From contig NZ_JAPUBN010000013.1 of the NCBI RefSeq assembly GCF_026966905.1, forward strand, positions 186,001-250,000: a stretch of DNA of 64,000 bases. The letters run 5' to 3'. Below the pieces are notes generated by a model. The model made no database searches and was not told the origin of the DNA. It saw only the letters and a program-made list of their open reading frames with translations. Source of the DNA: Marinomonas phaeophyticola (lineage in GTDB: Bacteria > Pseudomonadota > Gammaproteobacteria > Pseudomonadales > Marinomonadaceae). Positions 8,175 through 16,663 of this stretch are shown in pieces (within the stretch, counting starts at the first letter, position 1; each line of letters begins with the position of its first letter). A program made the translations under genes and the position numbers.

Positions 8175-8594
8175 ATGCAAATTCGACATTTTGTTGAGAG
8201 TGATAGGAAAGACGTCATTACTCTGTGGAAGGCATGCGATCTAGTGAAACCTCAAAATGACCCTAACAAAGATATTGATAGGAAATTAAAGGTCGATCCT
8301 GAGCTATTTTTAGTAGGGATGGAAGATGGGGAACTCGTTGCTTCCGTTATGGGGGGATACGAAGGTCATCGTGGCTGGGTTAATTACCTAGCAGTAAGTC
8401 CAGAAGCTCAACGAAAAGGATATGGTAAACAAATTATGGTGGCTGTTGAGGAGAGTATTAAGCAAAAAGGTAGCCCTAAAATAAACTTACAAGTTCGCTC
8501 AAGTAATCATAAGGTACTCGCCTTTTATCGGGCTATTGGCTATGTAATAGAGGATGTTGTGAGTTTTGGAAAGCGGCTTGAGCAGGATAGTTAA
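8175..8594 (+). CDS. ypeA: GNAT acetyltransferase, YpeA type
   Basis: 139 residues, close in length and motifs to E. coli YpeA: VITLWKACDLVKPQNDP near the start, ELFLVG, the signature MGGYEGHRGWVNYLAVSP, the acetyl-CoA loop EAQRKGYGKQIM and the tail AFYRAIGYVIEDVVSFGKRL. The acceptor substrate is not known for this family. The AAAAGGA ribosome site is 7 bases upstream. It lies 33 bases after the DUF6151-like gene, so transcription is probably shared. Confidence 0.85.
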   Translation: MQIRHFVESDRKDVITLWKACDLVKPQNDPNKDIDRKLKVDPELFLVGMEDGELVASVMGGYEGHRGWVNYLAVSPEAQRKGYGKQIMVAVEESIKQKGSPKINLQVRSSNHKVLAFYRAIGYVIEDVVSFGKRLEQDS

Positions 8595-8637
8595 CTTAAT
8601 TTCTTATTGCGTATCTTTATCATAAAGAGGACATCCC

Positions 8638-9162
8638 ATGGTGATATTATCCGGCAGTGAAGAGGAGAAAGTTCGCTTAGAACACGAAGCCGCAAAGTTA
8701 TTTATGCGTTGCTATGAGCATGATACCGGGAAGGAAATTCGCCACATTTGGCATAATAGGCCTATTCGTCCGGATGTATCTTGTGAGTTTGAAGGTCATC
8801 GTTTAGATTTAGAAATCGCGCATTTATATGGTAGCGAAGCGGAAGCTATGATGATATTGGGAAGAGAGCTAACGGATAATACCCGAGAATCCTTAAAGGA
8901 ATTGGAACGTATCCCTGCGGATGACCGATTATTAAGTGCCCTTAATCGTATCTTGAATAACAAAGCAAAAAAACGCTACCAAAGTGAGCGCGTTTGGTTA
9001 GTGATTCGAAATGCCCATCCAGCATGGACATCGGATCAAATTGTTGCTTTGCAGCATTATATTGATGTACCTGATAACCATCCTTTTGAACAAATATGGA
9101 TTGTCGGTGATATGACCGCCGCATCAGGTATTGTCAGGTTGTCACATAACACCCTAGCTTGA
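8638..9162 (+). CDS. Unrecognised soluble protein, 174 aa
   Basis: I do not recognise this family. The protein has no membrane segments or signal peptide and is rich in His, Arg and Glu. A central segment RPDVSCEFEGHRLDLEIAHLYG (residues about 43-64) has the strand-turn-strand layout and acidic residues seen in PD-(D/E)XK nuclease folds, flanked by an N-terminal helix with Glu and a later strand VWLVIRN. However, the position expected for the catalytic Lys is Ala, so an active nuclease is doubtful. AAAGAGGA lies 8 bases before the ATG. It is the last of the same-strand run and is convergent with the HD-GYP gene. Confidence 0.55.
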   Translation: MVILSGSEEEKVRLEHEAAKLFMRCYEHDTGKEIRHIWHNRPIRPDVSCEFEGHRLDLEIAHLYGSEAEAMMILGRELTDNTRESLKELERIPADDRLLSALNRILNNKAKKRYQSERVWLVIRNAHPAWTSDQIVALQHYIDVPDNHPFEQIWIVGDMTAASGIVRLSHNTLA

Positions 9163-9185
9163 AACGAGAGTCTAGGTTATTTCGA

Positions 9186-10205
9186 CTAATCCTCAGCCCA
9201 TTCCTGCATGATGTTAATAAACTTGTCTAGCACATCAGATAAACACGTTACTAAGTTAGGGTCAAAATGCTTTCCGCTTTGGGAGTAGATATAGTCGGTC
9301 GCTTCCTCAACGGTCCATGCTCGTTTATAAGGACGTACCGTTGTTAATGCGTCAAATACGTCGGCGATAGCAACAATGCGACCTTCAAGAGGAATATCTT
9401 CTTTAGCTAAACCGTAGGGGTAGCCTGTGCCATCCCATTTTTCATGGTGGCTAATGGCAATAGATTTCGCTAAAGCAATTAACCCAGAATCTGATTCTCC
9501 AAGAATTTCTTCACCAATTTTTGGGTGTTGCTTCATCACCGCAAACTCTTCTTCGGTGAGTTTGCCTGGCTTGAGTAAGATATGGTCGGGTATACCAATC
9601 TTACCAATATCATGCATTGGTGCGGCATTGTGTATTTTATCTGCTTGAAATTCGGATAAACCATATTGTAGTGCCAGTTCCTTTGCATAGAGACTCATGC
9701 GAATAACGTGCTGTCCGGTCTCGTTATCTTTATATTCTGAGGCTTTTCCTAATCGTTGAATCACCTGTAAACGAGTACGCTTTAATTCATCGGCTTGAAC
9801 TAACGATAAGTGTGTTTTAACACGCGCTTTTACTAGGGCAGGAGCAACGGGTTTAGTTATGTAATCAACGGCACCGAGTTCAAAGCCTTTTTCTTCATCT
9901 GACTCTTCATTAAGTGCAGATACAAAAATAATCGGGATGTGTTTTGTTTTGACGGATTGTTTTAAGTGAGTACAGACATCATAGCCCGTCATCTCAGGCA
10001 TCATAACGTCTAATAAAATTAAATTAGGCTTTTCAAGCTCAACAACGCGCAACGCTTCAATCCCATTTTTTGCAAAAAACAAACGGTATTGATCGTTTAA
10101 AATATGCCTTAGAACACGCAGATTGATTGGCTCATCATCCACAATGAGTATTTTGGGCGTGTCATCAGGAATATGTGATGAAGATGAGAGTGATGAGTTA
10201 AACAT
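9186..10205 (-). CDS. Response regulator with HD-GYP domain (RpfG-like c-di-GMP phosphodiesterase)
   Basis: 339 residues. The receiver domain covers residues 18-135 with the phospho-acceptor D66 in NLILLDVMMP and K118 in DYITKPV. The HD-GYP domain follows at about 150-330 with H198-D199 in APMHDIGKIGIPDHIL and the GTGYPYG motif at 260-266, so the metal-binding core is intact. HD-GYP enzymes hydrolyse cyclic di-GMP. The start overlaps the stop of the sensor kinase gene by 8 bases (10198-10205), which suggests translational coupling, and its partner kinase is surely that protein. A short serine-rich tail (residues 4-10) precedes the receiver. Confidence 0.92.
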   Translation of the reverse strand: MFNSSLSSSSHIPDDTPKILIVDDEPINLRVLRHILNDQYRLFFAKNGIEALRVVELEKPNLILLDVMMPEMTGYDVCTHLKQSVKTKHIPIIFVSALNEESDEEKGFELGAVDYITKPVAPALVKARVKTHLSLVQADELKRTRLQVIQRLGKASEYKDNETGQHVIRMSLYAKELALQYGLSEFQADKIHNAAPMHDIGKIGIPDHILLKPGKLTEEEFAVMKQHPKIGEEILGESDSGLIALAKSIAISHHEKWDGTGYPYGLAKEDIPLEGRIVAIADVFDALTTVRPYKRAWTVEEATDYIYSQSGKHFDPNLVTCLSDVLDKFINIMQEWAED

Positions 10206-13200
10206 AATGCTCTTTTATTTCTTGGAGTTTGTGTGCTGCCGCCCCAAATTCAAAGTCATTAAGAGCATTTATTATCATACTTACATTGGTCGTTTGGTTT
10301 GGTGGGGCAGAGTTAGCTAATTTGTTTAATAATTGATCATCATACTCATTATGGGCAATTAATTCTAATAGCATTTTGACCGTTTGGATAAACTCCTCAT
10401 TATTTTCTTGATTAACAACCGCTTGAGTTTCTATTGCCTGCACTTGCTTATTATATAAATTTGTTTTGATCGTTAGCTGTTTTAATTGATCTACTATTTG
10501 CTTGTAAGTTTCTTCTAAGGCGTCGAACTCTTGTATTTTACAAAGCATTTCCAGCTTTGAAAATGAATACATTAAAGAGGGTAACGCTAGGTTACCTGAA
10601 ACACCTTTAAACGTATGGGCGGTATGCATCACATGAGGCCAGTCAGGACTCTTTTCTGAAACGTAGTCTTTTAAAGAAAGAATAGTACTTGATTGGTTTT
10701 TGATAAACCCAGTTAGTTCTGCGTAATAACGTTCCTGGCTTCCCCAAAGAGCAACCCCTTTCTCTTCATTGACAGACTCATTATAGTTGTTTTGACTGAT
10801 GTCAGATGTCTCTTCTTTGACATAGCTTATGCCTAAAACATCGGCTATTTCATATTTTAATAGTGTGAAATCGATAGGTTTATGGCTGAAACCATCCATA
10901 CCTGCAGCATTTGCTTCAGCTTTATCTTTTGCTAACACACCGGCGGTAAGGGCAATAATTGGAATATATTCGAGGTCATCGTTGATTTCTATTTGGCGTC
11001 TTGTTTTCGCGGTTGTAAGACCATCCATAATAGGCATTTGTATATCCATAAGGACGATATTAGGGTGAGATTGTTGCATTTGAACTAAGGCTTCTTCGCC
11101 GTTTGATGCGGTAATCACGGAATGACCATCACGCTCTAACAATATACGAAGGAGATCTATGTTTTGTTGTATATCATCGACCACGAGTATTTTTAGCGTT
11201 GGTAGCTGAATTGTGAATTTTTTATCTAAAGAAACCGTTTTTTCGGATACTTTGAGAGGAATGCGAATAGTAAATTCTGTGCCTATGTTTAATTCACTTT
11301 CTACTTCGATTGTTCCTCCCATAAGTTCGACTAACTGTTTACTTATCGTTGTCCCTAAACCGGTACCACCAAACTTGCGATTCATAGAGGCGTCAGCTTG
11401 AGTGAAAGCGTCAAAGATGCGGTTAACTTGCTCTTCCGTCATTCCTATTCCCGAATCTCGAATAGTAAAAATAATTTCTTCTTCAGAAGTATGAACATGT
11501 ACACTTAATAGAACTTCGCCTTTATCAGTAAACTTAATCGCATTGCCGATAATATTGGTTAATATTTGCCTGATGCGATCTGGTGCTCCCCAGTAAAAGG
11601 GGGCTAAGTTCTTGTCCACTATGAGTTCAAGTTTTAAGCCTTTATTGTGAGCCTGTAGCCATAAAGTAGAAATAACAGTGTCTATCTCTTCAATAAGGGA
11701 AAAGGTTTTCCACTCTAGCTCCATTTTACCTTTATCAAGTTTGGCGCTGTCCAAGACATCATTCAGTAAATGCAATAGAGATTTAGCGGATTTATTGATG
11801 GTTTGTAGATATTCATTCTGCTTGGCTACACTCACTTCATCTTCAAGTAAAAAGTCACTAAACCCAATAATAGCATTCATGGGTGTACGAATTTCATGGC
11901 TCATGTTTGCTAGAAAAGCGGCACGGGATGCTGCCGCTTGTTCTGCTTGTTCTTTGGAAAAACGAAGTTCTTGCTCCATGAGTTTTCGTTCCGAAATGTC
12001 CATGATAAAACCATCGATATAGATATCATTAGACGTGTCTTTTTCGGCTTTTCTACCATGCTCAAGTAGCCATCGAGTATCACCATCTTTGGTGATAATA
12101 CGATATTCTGCATAATAGCTTGTTTCATTTTTGCGGATTTTTTTCAGAAAGCAATCGGCATCATCAGGGTGTAATAAATCAATAAACTTATGCCGGAACT
12201 TAGAGGATAAAAATTCATCAACGGCATAGCCAGTGACTTTTTCAACAGCATCACTGATAAAAATCATTTGATTATTACGAGTGTTTTTACAGCGAAATAC
12301 GATACCGGGAATATTACTGACCAGGGATCGGAACTTTTCTTCATTTTCTTGCAGCTCTGACTGCATTTTTGTGCGTTCACTAATATTAGATAAGAATGCT
12401 ACGTATGTGTCTTCATCGTGAATGACCACATGACTAATCACTAAACGTATATCGATGCGTTCACCATTCTTATGAACTGCCACTACGTCTTGTTCTTTAC
12501 TGAGAGTAAAACGAGTCTCTTGAGTTAAAGGGGTGAGCAGAGAGTCGTCTTCGTTCTTAATAAAGTAGTCAGGCAGGATGTGATGAATGTTTTTTGTTAA
12601 AAACTCGTCTTTGGACCAACCAAATAAAGAGCTCATTACTTGATTGGTATTTAAAATAATGCCGTTAGCGTTAACTGTCATAACGCCATCAATTGACGTG
12701 TTGGTAATGGCTTTTAAATAGCTTTCACTCGCTTTAGCCGCTTGAGAAATATCTTGATAGCGAAACATCATGTTCATCATGCTAACAAAGCCAATAATGA
12801 CGGATGTAATAACGGCAATCCCTAACCCTAAGAATAAAGAGACATTGTGATCTGGTGGTATTAGTTCCATTTCAGCTGGAATGGTAAAGCGAGCAGCATA
12901 CATACCTATGTAATGCATACCTGAAATAGCGACGCCCATCACAATACTGGCAATGATCATCGAATGAGTGGGAGTGAAACTGTGATGACTAAATTGCTCT
13001 AATCCAAAGCGAATCCATAAAGACAGCATGGCTAAAATAACGGCAACTAGGACAGAAATACAGAAAACAGTCAGGTCATAATGAAGAGTCATCATCATTT
13101 CCATGGCGGCCATACCAATATAATGCATAGATCCAATGCCAGAGCCAACCAAAATACCACCAATTAACAGGGTGTGAAAACGAATTCTACTTTCCATTAA

Positions 13201-13542
13201 AATATTAAGAGTGATCCATGAGGACAGCATTGCAGGTAAGAAGGAGAGAATGGTTATGAAAGGATCATAGTGGACATGGGTGCCAAGTTGAAACGCAAGC
13301 ATGCCAATAAAATGCATAGACCAGACGCCAATACCTAGTGCAAGACTTCCAGAAAATAATAAAAAATGGCGTCGTTTTGAAGATTTACTGCGTTCTGCAA
13401 GATGCGCTACGTTGAAGCCAACAAAAGAGGCGAAAATTGAGATAATAATTGAGATAATGACCATAAAAGGATCAAGTGTGCCGTATACAAATTGGTTGGC
13501 ATTTTGTGGGATTGCAAAGAGTGCACTGACGCTATCTATCAT
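10198..13542 (-). CDS. MHYT-domain hybrid sensor histidine kinase
   Basis: 1114 residues. The N-terminal 260 residues hold seven membrane segments with the MHYT signature three times (SMHFIGM, SMHYIGM, GMHYIGM), proposed to bind copper and sense a diffusible gas. Two PAS/PAC units follow (about 285-530), the second ending YIDGFIMDISERK. Then come HisKA with the phospho-accepting His near 549 in MSHEIRTPMNAI, HATPase with NIIGNAIKFT and GGTGLGTTISKQL, a receiver with its Asp near 831 in IVLMDIQMPIMDG, and a C-terminal Hpt domain with His near 976 in HTAHTFKGVSG. A complete internal His-Asp-His relay is therefore present, feeding the HD-GYP regulator encoded by the overlapping next gene. Confidence 0.93.
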   Translation of the reverse strand: MIDSVSALFAIPQNANQFVYGTLDPFMVIISIIISIFASFVGFNVAHLAERSKSSKRRHFLLFSGSLALGIGVWSMHFIGMLAFQLGTHVHYDPFITILSFLPAMLSSWITLNILMESRIRFHTLLIGGILVGSGIGSMHYIGMAAMEMMMTLHYDLTVFCISVLVAVILAMLSLWIRFGLEQFSHHSFTPTHSMIIASIVMGVAISGMHYIGMYAARFTIPAEMELIPPDHNVSLFLGLGIAVITSVIIGFVSMMNMMFRYQDISQAAKASESYLKAITNTSIDGVMTVNANGIILNTNQVMSSLFGWSKDEFLTKNIHHILPDYFIKNEDDSLLTPLTQETRFTLSKEQDVVAVHKNGERIDIRLVISHVVIHDEDTYVAFLSNISERTKMQSELQENEEKFRSLVSNIPGIVFRCKNTRNNQMIFISDAVEKVTGYAVDEFLSSKFRHKFIDLLHPDDADCFLKKIRKNETSYYAEYRIITKDGDTRWLLEHGRKAEKDTSNDIYIDGFIMDISERKLMEQELRFSKEQAEQAAASRAAFLANMSHEIRTPMNAIIGFSDFLLEDEVSVAKQNEYLQTINKSAKSLLHLLNDVLDSAKLDKGKMELEWKTFSLIEEIDTVISTLWLQAHNKGLKLELIVDKNLAPFYWGAPDRIRQILTNIIGNAIKFTDKGEVLLSVHVHTSEEEIIFTIRDSGIGMTEEQVNRIFDAFTQADASMNRKFGGTGLGTTISKQLVELMGGTIEVESELNIGTEFTIRIPLKVSEKTVSLDKKFTIQLPTLKILVVDDIQQNIDLLRILLERDGHSVITASNGEEALVQMQQSHPNIVLMDIQMPIMDGLTTAKTRRQIEINDDLEYIPIIALTAGVLAKDKAEANAAGMDGFSHKPIDFTLLKYEIADVLGISYVKEETSDISQNNYNESVNEEKGVALWGSQERYYAELTGFIKNQSSTILSLKDYVSEKSPDWPHVMHTAHTFKGVSGNLALPSLMYSFSKLEMLCKIQEFDALEETYKQIVDQLKQLTIKTNLYNKQVQAIETQAVVNQENNEEFIQTVKMLLELIAHNEYDDQLLNKLANSAPPNQTTNVSMIINALNDFEFGAAAHKLQEIKEHYV

Positions 13543-13646
13543 TATGATCCTATTGTTACCGTTTATTATATCTAGACATATAATCGACGATTATAAACAA
13601 AGCTTGAGTGAATGTTTACGTTTGATAGTGTTTTAAGGAATTTAGT

Positions 13647-13991
13647 ATGAAAAAAATAGTATTACTTGCGGGGATGTGGCTATCAAGTGATGTTATAGCA
13701 GATAGGCTGGAAACGCCTTCCTATAGAATACAAATTGAACGCTTTTGTGATGAAGGTGAGGTAACGTGTAATAAAGTGCGTTACTACGGTGTTTCCAAGC
13801 GGTCTGGTCATACTCTTTTTCTGATGGGAGAAAGTATGCATTCACTTTGTAAAGATGGTATTACTCCATGCCGCTTCCTAGGCTACCATTTTATGTATGA
13901 AACGTTTGAATATTTTGTATACGAGTCAGGCCTTTTTTTAGTAAAAGAAAAAGATCAAATAAAGGTAGAAGAGCAAGGTGAATGGCATTAG
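13647..13991 (+). CDS. Small secreted protein of unknown function
   Basis: 114 residues. A signal peptide is plain (MKKIVLLAGMWLSSDVIA, likely cleavage before D19). The mature part carries two CX6C pairs (CDEGEVTC and CKDGITPC) that would suit disulfide bonds in the periplasm. I do not recognise the family. The ribosome site AAGGAAT lies about 8 bases before the ATG. It is divergent from the MHYT kinase gene (104 bases between starts), so the two may share a control region, though no shared function is evident. Confidence 0.65.
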   Translation: MKKIVLLAGMWLSSDVIADRLETPSYRIQIERFCDEGEVTCNKVRYYGVSKRSGHTLFLMGESMHSLCKDGITPCRFLGYHFMYETFEYFVYESGLFLVKEKDQIKVEEQGEWH

Positions 13992-14066
13992 GGTCAGACC
14001 TCTCATTCATCCGTTCTTTAATTAATCATCCTGACCTTAAGATTACATCCTGCTATCAATAGCAGG
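13988..14066. repeat. Two dyads downstream of the secreted-protein gene
   Basis: TTAGGGTCAG (13988-13997, overlapping the stop codon) pairs with CTGACCTTAA (14031-14040), one mismatch, 33-base loop. A second, tight palindrome CCTGCTAT-CA-ATAGCAGG follows at 14049-14066. Neither has a T-tract. They are probably 3'-end structures for the preceding gene; the rest of the 312-base gap to 14303 is AT-rich and holds the operator candidate described separately. Confidence 0.4.
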
Positions 14067-14223
14067 TGAGCCTACTTCTACAATTAAATTTTCTACCGCC
14101 AAATCCCCCACCCTCAATATCCTCCTAGGCCCAATAAGTTGATTTAAGACGCTTCTTTTTTATTTTTATTGATCTTCGTGAATAAAATATATTGATATTC
14201 ATCAGTGGGTTAAGTAGATATTA

Positions 14224-14254
14224 TCAAATATGGAATACTAAGTCCTATATTTGA
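14224..14254. promoter_or_regulatory. Candidate operator upstream of the IclR operon
   Basis: TCAAATATGGA (14224-14234) and TCCTATATTTGA (14243-14254) form an interrupted palindrome with a one-base bulge, 50 bases before the iclR start. IclR proteins bind palindromes in their own control regions, so autoregulation through this site is a reasonable guess. No binding consensus for this particular regulator is known to me. Confidence 0.4.
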
Positions 14255-14303
14255 ATTTACTGAAGGTGTTATCTTTCCTAAGATCTTAGCTCAGGAGATC
14301 GTT

Positions 14304-15062
14304 ATGACATCAGAACCAGTAAGAAAAATAATAAAAATAATTGAGCTTTTTGCTATGAGTGATAAATCAGAAACTCTGGCGAGTATATCCAGAAAGAGTG
14401 GTATACCGATGGCAACGGCTTCTCGAATTGTTAATACTTTAGAGAAAGAAGGTTATTTATATCGAGCAAAAGATAAGTCTTTTATTCGTAATTTCTCATT
14501 GCATAAGAAGATGAACTTATCAGAAGGGTACTTGAGTATATTAGAGCAAGTCCTTGAAGATGTCGCTGAAAAATCAGAACAATCCTGTGAAGCCATATTT
14601 ATTGAAAATAATCAGCTTTATTGGCTATCAAAAAAAGAATCTCTGAATGTGGCTTTTCGACTTAAGGCCCATGCGGGTTTTAGGCGTCCATTGTATGAAT
14701 TGGATTCTCCCTCTCGCTTAAGCTTATCCGCTATGGGATGGGATCATGTGTGTAAGCAATTTGATGTGGATTCCTTTTTTTCATCAGGGCTTAGTCGCAC
14801 CAATATTTCCAAAAGTGCTTTAAAAGAACAGCTTCAAAGCACTCCTATCACAGATGTTATTTATGACCTTGAAGGTAATGCACGAGGTATCAGGCGCTTT
14901 TCCAAAGCTATTTTTGATAAAAATGGCAATTTTGTACATTTATTGTGCATTGCTGAAGCAGCCATCTCAAAACAAGACATCAAATCTCATATTGATAAAA
15001 ATAAAAAATTCTCAACCAAGCGGTTCAACAGCTTACCGCTTTCCTACATAGCGAGTAGATAA
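14304..15062 (+). CDS. IclR family transcriptional regulator
   Basis: 252 residues. An N-terminal winged helix-turn-helix (residues about 6-65: ETLASISRKSGIPMATASRIVNTLEKEGYL) is followed by the IclR effector domain (about 80-240) with SCEAIFIENNQLYWL and LSLSAMGW. IclR regulators sense small metabolites and usually control an adjacent catabolic or uptake operon. CAGGAGAT precedes the ATG. It sits 3 bases before the sulfatase gene, so it is co-transcribed with the sulfatase and TRAP genes and probably controls them according to the imported substrate or its breakdown product. Confidence 0.88.
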   Translation: MTSEPVRKIIKIIELFAMSDKSETLASISRKSGIPMATASRIVNTLEKEGYLYRAKDKSFIRNFSLHKKMNLSEGYLSILEQVLEDVAEKSEQSCEAIFIENNQLYWLSKKESLNVAFRLKAHAGFRRPLYELDSPSRLSLSAMGWDHVCKQFDVDSFFSSGLSRTNISKSALKEQLQSTPITDVIYDLEGNARGIRRFSKAIFDKNGNFVHLLCIAEAAISKQDIKSHIDKNKKFSTKRFNSLPLSYIASR

Positions 15063-15065
15063 GAA

Positions 15066-16604
15066 ATGAAAAAACAGCCCAATATCCTCTTTATCATGGC
15101 CGACGATCATGCCTCTAAGGCAATAAGCAGCTATGGGTATGGAATAAATCAGACGCCTAATATTGACCGAATCGGTTCAGAAGGAATGCGTTTCAACCAT
15201 TGTTACGTAACAAACTCCATCTGTACCCCTAGCCGTGCAAGCATTCTTTGCGGTACTTACAATCATGTAAATGGAGTGATGACCTTAGAGAGTAAAATTA
15301 ATAAGCACATTCCTAATGTCGCGAAACATTTGCAAACAGGCGGTTATCAAACGGCGATGATTGGTAAGTGGCATTTAGGTGAAGGCGCAGATCATGAGCC
15401 ATCCGGTTTTGATTTTTGGTCTGTACTCCCGGGACAAGGTGAGTATTTTGATCCAGAAATGATCGAAATGGGAGAGCATATTCAAGTCCCTGGTTATGCG
15501 ACAGAGGTGATTACAGAAAAATCGCTTGATTGGCTTAAAGAAACCGACTCAGATAAACCCTTCTTTTTAATGTGTCATCATAAAGCGCCGCATCGCTCTT
15601 GGGAGCCACATCCTAAATATCGTAATAGCTATACAGAAGACATTAAAGTTCCTGAAACCTTTTCTGATGATTATAAAAACCGAGCCAAAGCGGCAAAAGC
15701 GGCAAAAATGCGAGTTGATGGAGACATTACTTATTTTGACCTAGGGCTTGTACAGCCTGAAGGAGGAACCTCAGTTGGTGAAATTGCTGTTGCTCACTCA
15801 AAAGATCGTAAAATACCGACTCCAGAAAATTTAGCTGACTTTAAATTAATTGATAAAGACACGGGTGAAGTATTCACCTTTGAAAGTCATGAAGACATCG
15901 CGCATTTTAAATACCAACGCTACATTAAGCGCTATGTTCGTACGATTGCGTCCGTAGATGAGAGTGTCGGTAAATTACTGGATTATCTGGATGAAACGGG
16001 TCAGGCCGATAATACCATTGTGATTTATACCTCTGACCAAGGGTTCTTTTTAGGAGAGCATGGCTGGTTTGATAAGCGCTTTATGTATGAAGAGTCTTTT
16101 CAAATGCCTTTCCTTATTCGATATCCAGACGGCATCACTCCAAATACGATCTGTGATGACATTATTTCGAATGTCGACTTTGCACCGACCTTTTTAGATT
16201 ACGCCAATCTACCTGTGCCAAATTATATGCAGGGGACGAGTGTACGCCCTTTATTAGAAGAGAAGACTCCAGATGATTGGCAAGACGTAGCCTACCATCG
16301 CTATTGGATGCACAGCGATGAGCATCACAATGCGTACGCACATTATGGCATTCGTAATAAACGTTACAAACTGATTTATTGGTATAACGAAGGGTGTGAC
16401 CTTCCTGGAACGCAACCTGGAGGCGAAGAAAAAGAGTGGGAGTTATTCGATTGTGATGAAGATCCACTGGAGTTATTTAATTGTTATAACGATCCGAAAT
16501 ACAAAGAAATTGTACGTGAGTTAACACTTACTCTTGAAACGAAAATGCTGCAAATTGGTGACATACCAAAACACAATACCAACGAGATTCTAGCTCTATT
16601 GTAA
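15066..16604 (+). CDS. Cys-type sulfatase, apparently cytoplasmic
   Basis: 512 residues. NILFIMADDH at 6-15 supplies metal-binding Asp residues. CTPSRASILCG (C53-T-P-S-R57) is the sulfatase signature whose Cys is converted to formylglycine. GKWHLG follows near residue 100, and TSDQGFFLGEHGWFDK near 320 gives the second metal/substrate cluster. It hydrolyses a sulfate ester. There is no signal peptide (MKKQPNILFIM leads straight into the first strand), so the enzyme should work in the cytoplasm on a substrate that has been imported, matching the TRAP genes that follow. No maturase gene (FGE or anSME) is in the window. The substrate is unknown; the signature differs from the choline sulfatase I know (CAPAR). 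Confidence 0.9.
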   Translation: MKKQPNILFIMADDHASKAISSYGYGINQTPNIDRIGSEGMRFNHCYVTNSICTPSRASILCGTYNHVNGVMTLESKINKHIPNVAKHLQTGGYQTAMIGKWHLGEGADHEPSGFDFWSVLPGQGEYFDPEMIEMGEHIQVPGYATEVITEKSLDWLKETDSDKPFFLMCHHKAPHRSWEPHPKYRNSYTEDIKVPETFSDDYKNRAKAAKAAKMRVDGDITYFDLGLVQPEGGTSVGEIAVAHSKDRKIPTPENLADFKLIDKDTGEVFTFESHEDIAHFKYQRYIKRYVRTIASVDESVGKLLDYLDETGQADNTIVIYTSDQGFFLGEHGWFDKRFMYEESFQMPFLIRYPDGITPNTICDDIISNVDFAPTFLDYANLPVPNYMQGTSVRPLLEEKTPDDWQDVAYHRYWMHSDEHHNAYAHYGIRNKRYKLIYWYNEGCDLPGTQPGGEEKEWELFDCDEDPLELFNCYNDPKYKEIVRELTLTLETKMLQIGDIPKHNTNEILALL

Positions 16605-16663
16605 TTCTATGGGGATGTAAGCCTCACTTAAAACGTCTATTAAAAAAATAAAAGGACAGTAAT

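Noticed and set aside
15066-16604. Choline-sulfatase (betC) identity for the sulfatase
   Set aside because: The active-site motif is CTPSR rather than the CAPAR form I know from BetC, and no betaine genes are adjacent.
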